NCBI GenBank assembly: GCA_022843165.1 | Contig: JALHOD010000022.1 | Location: forward strand, 1 to 57,179 | Length of the DNA: 57,179 nt | Direction: 5' to 3' | Source of the DNA: Pseudorhodoplanes sp. | GTDB lineage: Bacteria; Pseudomonadota; Alphaproteobacteria; Rhizobiales; Xanthobacteraceae | Shown here: positions 50,253 through 57,179 of the stretch, piece by piece | Position numbering within the stretch: the stretch's first letter is position 1 | Layout of the letters: each line of letters opens with the position of its first letter | Notes under the pieces: generated by a model | Databases searched by the model: none | Told to the model about the DNA's origin: nothing | Seen by the model: the letters and a program-made list of their open reading frames with translations, nothing else | Made by a program: the position numbers and the translations under genes

Positions 50253-51041
50253 ATGAGAGCGCTTCACACCGCAGCGACCGGAATGATGGCCCAGGAACTT
50301 AACGTTCAGGTCATCTCCAACAACATCGCGAATATGCGGACCACCGGCTACAAGCGCCAGCGGGCCGAATTCCAGGATCTGCTTTATGAGCAGGTCCGCC
50401 GCGTCGGCACCCAGGCCTCGGCGCAAGGAACCATGGTCCCGGCCGGCGTCGAGATCGGCTCCGGTGTCAAGACCGTCGGCACTCCCCGCATCATGACGCA
50501 AGGCGCACTGACTCAGTCCGGCAAAGAATATGACGTCGCGGTGCGCGGCGAAGGCTTTTACCAGATTCAGCTTCCGGACGGCCGCACCGCCTATACCCGC
50601 GACGGATCGTTCGAACTCGACGCGCAGGGCCGGCTGGTCACCGCGCAGGGAAACCTCGTGCAACCCGGCATCACGGTGCCACAAAATGGTTCCGGCTTTA
50701 CCATCAACGCGCAAGGCCAGGTGTTCATAACGCCGGTCGGAACGACCACCCCGACACAGATCGGGCAGATCGAGCTTGCAGTCTTCATCAACAAGGCGGG
50801 CCTGCAAGGCATCGGCGACAATCTCTATCTCGAAACGCCCGCATCCGGGGCACCACAGACCGGACAGCCGAACACGCTCGGCTATGGCAGCCTGCTGCAG
50901 GGCTCGCTCGAACAAGCCAATGTCGAGGCGGTCAGTGAAATTTCCGATCTGATCGCGGCGCAACGCGCCTACGAGATGAATGCGAAGGTCATCTCTGCCA
51001 CCGATCAGATGTTGCAATCCACCACCGGCATGATGCGCTGA
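50253..51041 (+). CDS. flgG: Flagellar distal-rod protein FlgG
   Basis: A 262-residue protein, exact family length. ALHTAATGMMAQELNVQVISNNIANMRTTGYKRQRAEFQDLLYE starts it and NVEAVSEISDLIAAQRAYEMNAKVISATDQMLQSTTGMMR ends it. Gap of 26 bases after flgF. Confidence 0.97.
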   Translation: MRALHTAATGMMAQELNVQVISNNIANMRTTGYKRQRAEFQDLLYEQVRRVGTQASAQGTMVPAGVEIGSGVKTVGTPRIMTQGALTQSGKEYDVAVRGEGFYQIQLPDGRTAYTRDGSFELDAQGRLVTAQGNLVQPGITVPQNGSGFTINAQGQVFITPVGTTTPTQIGQIELAVFINKAGLQGIGDNLYLETPASGAPQTGQPNTLGYGSLLQGSLEQANVEAVSEISDLIAAQRAYEMNAKVISATDQMLQSTTGMMR

Positions 51042-51053
51042 GGAGCAAGAACC

Positions 51054-52067
51054 ATGATCCGTATCGTCATCGCCGCCGCCATTCTGGCGCTCGCCACCGC
51101 CGCCTCAGCCCAGCAGAGCGGATCGCCCGCTGCGCCCTCGCTTCGCAGCGACATTCTCGTCTCGTCCGATATCGTTCGCATCGGCGATCTGGTGGACAAT
51201 TCCGGCGCCAGCGCGTCGATTGCGGTGTTCCGCGCGCCGGATCTGGGGGGCACCGGCAACGTGGCGGTGAATCGCGTGATCGAAGCCCTGCGCGCCCACA
51301 ACGTGATTGCTGTCGACACCCGCGGGCTCACCGAGATCACCGTCACCCGCGCCAGCCGCGCCATCGGCATGAAGGAAATCGAGGCGCGTATCGCCCAGAC
51401 CATCGCAACACGCTACGGCCTGCGGAATCAGGCCAATCTAAGCGTAACCTTCGACCGGGACTTTCGCACGATTCATATCGATCCGAACGTGTCGGCGGAA
51501 TTTGCCGTCTCGCGGATGTCGTTCGAGCCGCGTAGCGGACGTTTTGACGTCGTCCTCGACATCCCTGGCAATGCCGCGGCTGGCCGGGTGCCGATGCGTT
51601 TCACCGGCATAGCCATGGAGACCCAGGAAACCGTCATCCTTGCACGTCCGATCACGCGCGGCGATGTCCTGCGCGAGTCCGACATTGTTATCGAACGCCG
51701 CCCCAAGACGGAGATAGCCAGCGATACTCTGCGGGACCCGCAGGCCATCATCGGACTGGCCGCACGCCAGGCTTTGCGCGCCGGGCAGACCGTTCGCCGC
51801 ACCGATCTGACCAAGCCCGAACTGGTGCACCGCAATGAGCCGGTGATCCTGGTGTTTGAAGCGCCGGGTCTCAATCTCACGCTGCGCGGCAAGGCGGTCG
51901 ATTCCGGCAGCGAAGGCGACACCGTGAATGTCGTCAATCTGCAATCCAAGCGCACCCTGCAAGGCGTGGTGACCGGACCGAACCAGGTCACTGTCCTCTC
52001 GTCCGTGCCGCGTGCCACCACCAATGTTGCCGCCATATCCCAGTCCAGCGCGCCCGCGCGCCCTTGA
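51054..52067 (+). CDS. flgA: P-ring chaperone FlgA
   Basis: A 337-residue protein. The signal peptide is residues 1-20. The C-terminal SAF domain (about 185-330) includes ARPITRGDVLRESDIVIE and GLAARQALRAGQTVRRTDLTKPELVHRNEPVILVFE. It is longer than E. coli FlgA (about 220) because of a large N-terminal part, as in other Rhizobiales. It assists P-ring (FlgI) assembly in the periplasm. Confidence 0.93.
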   Translation: MIRIVIAAAILALATAASAQQSGSPAAPSLRSDILVSSDIVRIGDLVDNSGASASIAVFRAPDLGGTGNVAVNRVIEALRAHNVIAVDTRGLTEITVTRASRAIGMKEIEARIAQTIATRYGLRNQANLSVTFDRDFRTIHIDPNVSAEFAVSRMSFEPRSGRFDVVLDIPGNAAAGRVPMRFTGIAMETQETVILARPITRGDVLRESDIVIERRPKTEIASDTLRDPQAIIGLAARQALRAGQTVRRTDLTKPELVHRNEPVILVFEAPGLNLTLRGKAVDSGSEGDTVNVVNLQSKRTLQGVVTGPNQVTVLSSVPRATTNVAAISQSSAPARP

Positions 52068-52084
52068 AAGCCGAGTGAGGTTTC

Positions 52085-52846
52085 ATGTCGTACCGAGCAA
52101 AATTTTCGCCGCTCCTGCGTTCCGCCGCATGCGGCCTGGCGATGACCTCGCTGATGTCGGGTTGCGCGGCGCTCGACCGGCTCAAACTGATCGGCGAACA
52201 GCCGCCGCTCTCGGCGATCGAGAATCCGACCGCCGCGCCGGGCTACAAGCCGGTGCAGATGCCGATGCCGATGGCGCAACCGGCTTCTTACAATCCCAAC
52301 TCGTTGTGGCGAAACGGCTCGCGCGCCTTCTTCAAGGATCAGCGCGCCCACCAGGTCGGCGACATACTCACCGTCAAGGTGAAGATCACCGACAAGGCCA
52401 CCGTCGAGAACGAGACCAGCCGCAGCCGCAAGAATTCCGAAGATTCCGGCGTCGACAATTTCTTCGGCAAGACCAAGTTGCCGATCTTCAGCTCGGTCAA
52501 CGTGCCCGGCAAGATTCTGACGGCGGATTCGACCGCCTCAAGCGACGGCAAGGGCTCGATCGACCGCAAGGATGAGATCACTACCAACGTCGCCGGCGTC
52601 GTGACCCAGGTCCTGCCAAACGGCAATCTTGTGCTCGAAGGCAAACAGGAAGTGCGGGTCAATTTCGAAGTACGCGAATTGATCGTTGCCGGCATCGTGC
52701 GGCCGGAGGACATCGAAAGCGACAACACGATCGATTCCACCAAGATCGCGCAGGCGCGCATCGCTTATGGCGGCCGCGGCCAGATCACCGATGTGCAGCA
52801 GCCACGCTATGGCCAGCAGGTGCTCGACGTGCTGTTGCCGTTTTGA
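52085..52846 (+). CDS. flgH: Flagellar L-ring lipoprotein FlgH
   Basis: A 253-residue lipoprotein with lipobox LMSGC (Cys27). The family core is NSLWRNGSRAFFKDQRAHQVGDILTVKVKI and VTQVLPNGNLVLEGKQEVRVNFEVRELIVAGIVRPEDI. It forms the outer-membrane L ring. Last gene of its operon, followed by a terminator. Confidence 0.96.
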   Translation: MSYRAKFSPLLRSAACGLAMTSLMSGCAALDRLKLIGEQPPLSAIENPTAAPGYKPVQMPMPMAQPASYNPNSLWRNGSRAFFKDQRAHQVGDILTVKVKITDKATVENETSRSRKNSEDSGVDNFFGKTKLPIFSSVNVPGKILTADSTASSDGKGSIDRKDEITTNVAGVVTQVLPNGNLVLEGKQEVRVNFEVRELIVAGIVRPEDIESDNTIDSTKIAQARIAYGGRGQITDVQQPRYGQQVLDVLLPF

Positions 52847-52924
52847 TGTCCGCCCCTGCTCCTTCTCCAGAAGGATGCAAGAGCTCCCACGTCGCTCCTG
52901 AGCAAATGGAACGACGACACGACG

Positions 52925-52965
52925 CGGCCTCCGGCAGGCTCCCCGCCGGAGGCCGTGTTCTTTTG
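52925..52965 (+). terminator. Terminator after flgH
   Basis: An 11-bp perfect stem (CGGCCTCCGGC at 52925-52935, GCCGGAGGCCG at 52945-52955) with a 9-base loop is followed by TGTTCTTTTG. Confidence 0.8.
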
Positions 52966-53026
52966 TGCGGAGCACGACGTGGGCGGCTCGACGGCCTACT
53001 CAGCCAATGGCCGATCCCGATCGCAA

Positions 53027-53443
53027 TCAGTCGTCGCGATAAACGCGCTCGCGTCGTTCGTGCCGTTCTTGGGCCTCGACCGAAAGCGTGGCAATCGGGC
53101 GGGCTTCCAGACGCTTCAGGGAAATCGGCTCTCCGGTTTCCTCGCAATAGCCGTAGGTGCCTTCATCGATGCGCTGGATCGCGGCATCGATCTTGGCGAT
53201 CAGCTTGCGCTGGCGGTCGCGGGCCCGCAACTCAATGGCGCGGTCGGTCTCTGAACTGGCGCGATCGGCGAGATCGGGGTGGTTCTGGTTCTCGTCCTGG
53301 AGGTGCTGCAGCGTTTCCTTGGCTTCCTTCAGGATTTCGTCCTTCCAGGCCAGCAGCTTGGCGCGGAAATACTCCCGCTGCTTCTCGTTCATGAACGGCT
53401 CCTTATCGGACGGCCGGTAAGTTTTGGTCTTGTCCGAAGGCAT
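53027..53443 (-). CDS. dksA: DksA/TraR-family transcription factor
   Basis: A 138-residue RNA-polymerase-binding factor. The coiled coil (about 20-100) carries the acidic tip around LADRASSETDRAIELRARDRQRK, and the C-terminal part YGYCEETGEPISLKRLEARPIATLSVEAQERHERRERVYRDD is the DksA finger. Only one of the four zinc-ligand cysteines remains, as in several alphaproteobacterial DksA proteins. It binds the secondary channel and, with ppGpp, sets rRNA and stress transcription. It is not part of the flagellar machine. Confidence 0.9.
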   Translation of the reverse strand: MPSDKTKTYRPSDKEPFMNEKQREYFRAKLLAWKDEILKEAKETLQHLQDENQNHPDLADRASSETDRAIELRARDRQRKLIAKIDAAIQRIDEGTYGYCEETGEPISLKRLEARPIATLSVEAQERHERRERVYRDD

Positions 53444-53579
53444 TCCGCACTCCCGTCTTCTTGTCTTTAGCCGGTAGAGTCGCCCCTATGAGGGGCAGGC
53501 TTATAGCCGGGGAGTCGGAGGTCGACAACAGCGATTTATGCCCTGTAAGGGCTCGCATGTCACACTTAAGTCATTGAAA

Positions 53580-54020
53580 TCACTTATTTTCGGAAGGCAG
53601 CGTTACAGCCGGTCGGCGGCTCATTTTGGCGATTTCGACCTCCACCCTGAGGTCGATTTCCGCCAGCACCTGATCGAGCCCGATCTCGCCGGTCGTTTCC
53701 TTCAATTCCGCGGACAGGGAGCGCAAGCGGCCGAGCGCTGCCGCATCGAACTGGCCGCTCAGCAATCCGAGCTTGAGCTCATCGAGCGCGTCAAGTGCCC
53801 GGCGGCCCCGGGTCACGGCGCGCCGCCGCCGTTCCGTCGCGTCTTCGACACCCTGCAGGGCAACCAGCGCATCGATGCCGCCAAGACCGCGTACGCCGCT
53901 CACCGAATTTTGCAGCCGCACCCCCTCGCCGTCATCCAGACGGAAGGTTCCGGAGCCCGCGCGACGGGTCGCCTGGCCTTCTCTGGCCAAAGCGGTTGCA
54001 TTCGGTCCGGTGATGCGCAT
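53580..54020 (-). CDS. fliX: Flagellar assembly regulator FliX
   Basis: A 146-residue alphaproteobacterial protein: it starts MRITGPN, has a Leu/Ala-rich helical centre (LVALQGVEDATERRRRAVTRGRRALDALDELKLGLLSGQFD) and ends in a Glu/Lys-rich stretch. In Caulobacter FliX couples basal-body assembly to FlbD and sigma-54 class III/IV genes. The start at MRITGPN (54020) is the family start; the open frame continues upstream. A perfect CtrA box is 24 bases upstream. Confidence 0.88.
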   Translation of the reverse strand: MRITGPNATALAREGQATRRAGSGTFRLDDGEGVRLQNSVSGVRGLGGIDALVALQGVEDATERRRRAVTRGRRALDALDELKLGLLSGQFDAAALGRLRSLSAELKETTGEIGLDQVLAEIDLRVEVEIAKMSRRPAVTLPSENK

Positions 54021-54043
54021 GCGCAGACAGTCGGGCTTTATGG

Positions 54044-54058
54044 TTAATCGAACGTTAA
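54044..54058 (-). promoter_or_regulatory. Perfect CtrA box between fliX and flgI
   Basis: TTAA (54044-54047), seven bases, TTAA (54055-54058). It lies 24 bases before the fliX start; in Caulobacter fliX is also a CtrA target. Confidence 0.75.
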
Positions 54059-54174
54059 CGACCCGGCAAAAGCTGCCGGTACGCGGCAATGACTGCAGGA
54101 TAAACGAACCCGGGACATCCCGCACCGGATTCAAAAGATCAGCATTCACAAGCAATTAATGTTGCTGCCGACAT

Positions 54175-54190
54175 TGGCATGGCATTCGCA
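54175..54190 (+). promoter_or_regulatory. Sigma-54-like promoter of flgI
   Basis: TGGCATG (54175-54181) and TCGCA (54186-54190), with GG and GC exactly ten bases apart. The -24 element matches 6 of 7, the -12 element is poorer. It is 69 bases before the flgI start. A CGGCACG at 54200 has the wrong spacing to its TTG. Confidence 0.5.
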
Positions 54191-54258
54191 TCAGTTCATT
54201 CGGCACGATCTCTTGTGGGAGCTTGGGATCGCGCCGTGAGAAGGCGGGGAGCCTGAAG

Positions 54259-55377
54259 ATGCAAAGAGTTCGATTTTTGATGCGAGCAACAGCGATCGCA
54301 GCTTTTGCGATCCTGGTCCACGCATGGCCGGCACAGGCAACCTCGCGCATCAAGGACCTCGCCAATATCGAAGGCGTCCGCCAGAACCAACTGATCGGAT
54401 ACGGCCTTGTCGTCGGCCTCAACGGCACCGGCGACACCCTCAACAACATCCCCTTCACCAAGCAGTCGCTGCAGGCGATGCTGGAACGCCTCGGCGTCAA
54501 CATCCGCGGCGCTCAGATTCGCACCGGCAACGTCGCCGCTGTGATGGTCACCGCCAACCTGCCTGCTTTCGGCACCCAGGGCACCCGCATCGACGTGACG
54601 GTATCGGCACTGGGCGATTCCAAAAGCCTCCAGGGTGGCACCCTGCTGGTCACCCCCCTCCTGGGCGCCGACGGCAATGTCTATTCGGTGGCGCAGGGCT
54701 CGGTCACGATCGGCGGTTTCGAAGCCCAGGGCGAGGCTGCCAAGATCACCCGTGGCGTGCCGACGGTCGGCCGCATCGCCAATGGCGGCATCATCGAACG
54801 CGAAATCGACTTCCAGCTCAACCGGCTGAATCAAGTGCGTCTGGCCTTGCGCAATGCGGATTTCACCACCGCGAAGCGGATCGCCGCCGCAATCAACGAC
54901 TATATCGGCCATGCGACCGCCGAACCGCTCGACGCCTCCACCGTACAGCTCACCCTGCCGGGCAAGACCGACACCAACATGGTGGCGCTCCTCACCGAGA
55001 TCGAACAATTGCAGGTCGAGCCCGATCTGGCCGCCAAGATCATTATCGACGAACGTTCCGGCATCATCGTGATGGGCCGCGATGTACGGGTCTCCACGGT
55101 TGCGGTCGCGCAAGGCAATCTGACGGTGACTATCTCGGAATCCCCGCAGGTCAGCCAGCCAGCGCCCTTCTCTGAAGGCCGCACCCGCGTGGTGCCGCGC
55201 ACCCGGGTCGGCGCGACGGAAGACGGCAGCAAGCTGGCGCTGGTCAAGGAAGGCGTGTCGCTGCAGCAACTGGTGGACGGGCTCAACGCACTGGGGATCG
55301 GCCCGCGCGACCTGATCACCATCCTGCAGGCGATCAAGGCCGCCGGCGCGATGCAAGCCGATATCGAGGTGATGTGA
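54259..55377 (+). CDS. flgI: Flagellar P-ring protein FlgI
   Basis: A 372-residue periplasmic ring protein. The signal peptide spans about 1-26, followed by RIKDLANIEGVRQNQLIGYGLVVGLNGTGD, the family start; it ends VDGLNALGIGPRDLITILQAIKAAGAMQADIEVM. The ATG at 54259 has GGGGAGCC upstream. It overlaps the FlgJ-like gene by 4 bases (GTGA). Confidence 0.96.
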   Translation: MQRVRFLMRATAIAAFAILVHAWPAQATSRIKDLANIEGVRQNQLIGYGLVVGLNGTGDTLNNIPFTKQSLQAMLERLGVNIRGAQIRTGNVAAVMVTANLPAFGTQGTRIDVTVSALGDSKSLQGGTLLVTPLLGADGNVYSVAQGSVTIGGFEAQGEAAKITRGVPTVGRIANGGIIEREIDFQLNRLNQVRLALRNADFTTAKRIAAAINDYIGHATAEPLDASTVQLTLPGKTDTNMVALLTEIEQLQVEPDLAAKIIIDERSGIIVMGRDVRVSTVAVAQGNLTVTISESPQVSQPAPFSEGRTRVVPRTRVGATEDGSKLALVKEGVSLQQLVDGLNALGIGPRDLITILQAIKAAGAMQADIEVM

Positions 55378-55733
55378 TGGCTTCCGCGGTCCCCGGCCCC
55401 AGCACCAGTGCGGCGCAAGCTTACGCAATGTCGTCCGGCCGCATCCCCGCCAATCTCACGGCGGGCAAATCCAGCATGGCGCGTCAGGCGGCACAGGACT
55501 TTGAGGCCGTCTTCCTCAATTCGATGTTCAGCCAGATGTTCACCAGCATGGACGGCGAAGGCCCGTTCGGCGGCGGACAGGCCGTCGGCGTCTGGCGGTC
55601 GTTTCTCACCGACGAGTACGCCAAATCCTTCGCCAAGAAGGGCGGCATCGGCATCGCCGATCACGTTTACCGGGCGCTGATGGAACAACAGGAAGTGGCG
55701 CCGCATGTGGCAGCCGGCGCGGGAACGAAGTGA
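55374..55733 (+). CDS. flgJ: Rod-binding protein, FlgJ N-terminal type
   Basis: A 119-residue protein with only the rod-scaffold half of FlgJ (QDFEAVFLNSMFSQMFTSMDGEGPFGGGQAVGVWRSFLTDEYAKSFAKKGGIGIADHVYRALM); the muramidase half of enterobacterial FlgJ is absent, as usual in alphaproteobacteria. The start may be the GTG at 55374 or the ATG directly after it at 55377. Confidence 0.88.
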   Translation: MMASAVPGPSTSAAQAYAMSSGRIPANLTAGKSSMARQAAQDFEAVFLNSMFSQMFTSMDGEGPFGGGQAVGVWRSFLTDEYAKSFAKKGGIGIADHVYRALMEQQEVAPHVAAGAGTK

Positions 55734-56185
55734 TGACAGCACCAGCCCAGCCAACCGATGCCGGCGCCCTGATATCCCAGCTCACCACCGTGATGGCGGC
55801 GATCATCAGGATCGTGGAGGAAGAGACCGAACTGGTTCGCGCCGGAAAGCTGACCGACGCCGCCAAGCTCGAGCCGGCCAAGACAGCGCTGGCGCAGAAA
55901 TATGTCGCCGATGCCAGCCTGCTGAAGAACAGCAAGCCCCTGCTCGGCAAGGTCGCCCCCGATCAGCTCGATCATCTGCGCAGGCGGCATGACGAATTTC
56001 ATGCGCTGCTGCAGATCAACCTCACAGTGCTGGCGACCGCTCATGCCGTCTCCGAAGGCATCATGCGCGGGGTCTCGACCGAAATGGCGCGCAAATCCGC
56101 ACCGCAGACCTACGGCGCTTCGGGCCAGCATTCCGGTCCCAAGCCCGGCGCCTCGCAGCCGCTTGCGGTGAGCCGCGTCCTGTGA
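55733..56185 (+). CDS. FlgN-like flagellar protein
   Basis: A 150-residue helical protein placed directly behind the FlgJ-like gene (1-base overlap at TGATG). ALISQLTTVMAAIIRIVEEETELVRAGKLTDAAKLEPAKTALAQKYVADASLLKN is like FlgN, the chaperone for hook-filament junction proteins. The match is by layout and helix pattern; a Rhizobiales-specific flagellar protein is the alternative. Confidence 0.7.
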   Translation: MTAPAQPTDAGALISQLTTVMAAIIRIVEEETELVRAGKLTDAAKLEPAKTALAQKYVADASLLKNSKPLLGKVAPDQLDHLRRRHDEFHALLQINLTVLATAHAVSEGIMRGVSTEMARKSAPQTYGASGQHSGPKPGASQPLAVSRVL

Positions 56186-56208
56186 AGACGACCTCTTTAC
56201 CCTGTTCG

Positions 56209-56223
56209 CTAACAGAGAGTTAA
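56209..56223 (+). promoter_or_regulatory. Near-consensus CtrA box before the 56.3-kb gene
   Basis: CTAA-N7-TTAA (7 of 8 consensus bases) at 56209-56223, 65 bases before the start at 56288. Confidence 0.5.
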
Positions 56224-56287
56224 AGTCCCTGTTGTAGTCTGCCTGTGTCCCGATCGGTTTCCACGCAAGCGCGTGCCGGAGGCGGAC

Positions 56288-56644
56288 ATGATAGACTCCA
56301 GTCTCACCATCAAACCGCGCGATACGGTTTCGCGGACGGGCGTCGGCCGCACCGGCCTCGTCCGCACGGACCTGGCGCCCTCGCAGAGCGTGAGCGCCGT
56401 CAGGCCGGCCGTCGAAACCCATATTCCTGTTGTGGAAGGCGCCGGCCGCGAGCCGGTGATCAATCCCGAAGCCCAGGCCCTGCTCAGCCGCGAGCAGGAG
56501 GAACGCTCGCGCCGGGCGGCACGCCAGGCGGCGGATGACGCGCTGCTGCGCCAGCGCGCCTATGGCTGCGGATCGCCGGCGCAAAATCCCGCACGCGATA
56601 TGCACGATCATACGCAGGATCCGCACGCCGACATCGAGGCGTGA
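56288..56644 (+). CDS. Flagellar-cluster hypothetical protein
   Basis: A 118-residue hydrophilic protein with no signal peptide. An Arg/Thr/Val-rich start is followed by a helix (SREQEERSRRAARQAADDALLRQ) and a His/Asp-rich end. GGAGGCGG precedes the ATG at 56288. Family unknown to me; it sits between the flgN-like gene and flagellin under its own candidate CtrA box. Confidence 0.6.
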   Translation: MIDSSLTIKPRDTVSRTGVGRTGLVRTDLAPSQSVSAVRPAVETHIPVVEGAGREPVINPEAQALLSREQEERSRRAARQAADDALLRQRAYGCGSPAQNPARDMHDHTQDPHADIEA

Positions 56645-56684
56645 TTTAACAGCCGCTTTCCGGCGTCGTTAACATCGCCCTAAA

Positions 56685-56707
56685 GGGCATGTCGATGCCC
56701 CTTTTTT
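56685..56707 (+). terminator. Rho-independent terminator
   Basis: Stem GGGCAT (56685-56690) and ATGCCC (56695-56700), loop GTCG, then C and six T. It isolates flagellin from the genes upstream. Confidence 0.8.
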
Positions 56708-56873
56708 ATCGAGCGATTCAAACGCATTGCAAGCCGTCAATCGAATACGACGCAACGCGCATACCTGCGCTTAAGCATCCTTTTTTACCCGGCCTTACGC
56801 GAGCCCATGCGATCAAGACGCCGATCCACACGGATCGAGAAAAGCATCGTTCAAACCAGAAAGGTTTCGTACA

Positions 56874-57179
56874 ATGGCGTCGAATATCACTCTCTCGGCT
56901 GGCGTTCGTCAGAATCTTCTCTCCCTGCAGAACACCGCCACCATGATGGGCACGACCCAGAACCGCCTTGCCACCGGCAAGAAGGTCAACTCGGCCCTCG
57001 ACAACCCGACCAACTTCTTCACCTCCGCTTCGCTCCAGGGCCGCGCCTCCGACATGGGCGCGCTGCTCGACGCGATGTCGAACGGCATCAAGACCCTGGA
57101 AGCGGCGGATAACGGTTTGTCGTCGATCACCAAGACTGTCGAGTCGATGCAGTCCACGCTGCGCCAGGCCCGCCAGGAC
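56874..57179 (+). CDS. fliC: Flagellin (N-terminal part, cut by window end)
   Basis: The first 102 residues of flagellin. SAGVRQNLLSLQNTATMMGTTQNRLATGKKVNSALDNPTNFFTSASLQGRA is the conserved D0/D1 start; the rest lies beyond the window. It has its own leader after the terminator. The ATG at 56874 precedes MASNITLSAG, the normal start in Bradyrhizobium-type flagellins. Confidence 0.93.
   Translation, partial: MASNITLSAGVRQNLLSLQNTATMMGTTQNRLATGKKVNSALDNPTNFFTSASLQGRASDMGALLDAMSNGIKTLEAADNGLSSITKTVESMQSTLRQARQD

Noticed and set aside
54200-54216. Second sigma-54 element before flgI (CGGCACG...TTGT)
   Set aside because: The spacing between the -24 and -12 parts is off by one and the GC is missing.
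56669-56684. CtrA box before flagellin (TTAA then TAAA)
   Set aside because: The spacing is 8 bases, not 7, and it precedes the terminator rather than the flagellin leader.

Overview
The window is high-GC DNA from an alphaproteobacterium. The flagellar genes (fliX, DUF6468, MotE, cckA next to flhB), perfect CtrA boxes (TTAA-N7-TTAA), an alphaproteobacterial LexA box (GTTC-N7-GTTC) and scattered Bradyrhizobium-like palindromic repeats point to the Hyphomicrobiales, probably near Bradyrhizobiaceae/Xanthobacteraceae. This placement rests on gene content, not on a marker-gene comparison. No rRNA, tRNA, CRISPR array, transposase or phage gene was recognised.

Left part (1-31 kb, accessory and metabolic). 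The left edge holds a LexA-type box whose best promoter reads leftward out of the window. Next come small proteins, an SLC13-type permease and an alpha/beta hydrolase. At 4.3-8.2 kb an ECF sigma factor and its NrsF-type membrane anti-sigma factor face a four-gene operon: DUF2282 precursor peptide, DUF692/MNIO oxidase, DUF2063 partner and DoxX. Both operons carry GTAACA-N16-CGAA promoters in the shared spacer. This is a bufferin/Gig-type system that makes a modified copper-binding peptide. At 8.2-12.4 kb a likely five-gene stress operon (CBS-BON, Hsp20, TAXI protein, OsmC, CDF exporter) follows a FixK/FNR-like box. Then come a MarR regulator with a divergent two-component flavin monooxygenase, a Spy/CpxP-like protein divergent from a two-component system, class I fumarase, a VIT1-type transporter, an AT-rich HEPN-like gene between 19-bp direct repeats, an unpaired BrnA-like antitoxin, a 0.76-kb repeat-rich gene-free stretch, a SET-domain protein and a SulP-STAS-cNMP fusion.

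Middle (31-34 kb). Cupin, secreted small proteins and a Tim44-like protein.

Right part (34-57 kb, flagellar). Main units are flgB-flgC-fliE-fliQ-fliR-flhB-cckA (minus), fliO-fliP (plus), fliL-fliM-DUF6468-motE followed by a 1259-aa periplasmic TPR protein (minus), flgF-flgG-flgA-flgH (plus), dksA and fliX (minus), flgI-flgJ-like-flgN-like (plus), a small unknown gene, and a flagellin cut by the window end. CtrA boxes lie before flgB/fliO, the TPR gene, fliX/flgI and the 56.3-kb gene. Sigma-54-like -24/-12 elements lie before flgF and flgI. This is the wiring expected of a Caulobacter-type (CckA-CtrA then sigma-54) flagellar hierarchy.
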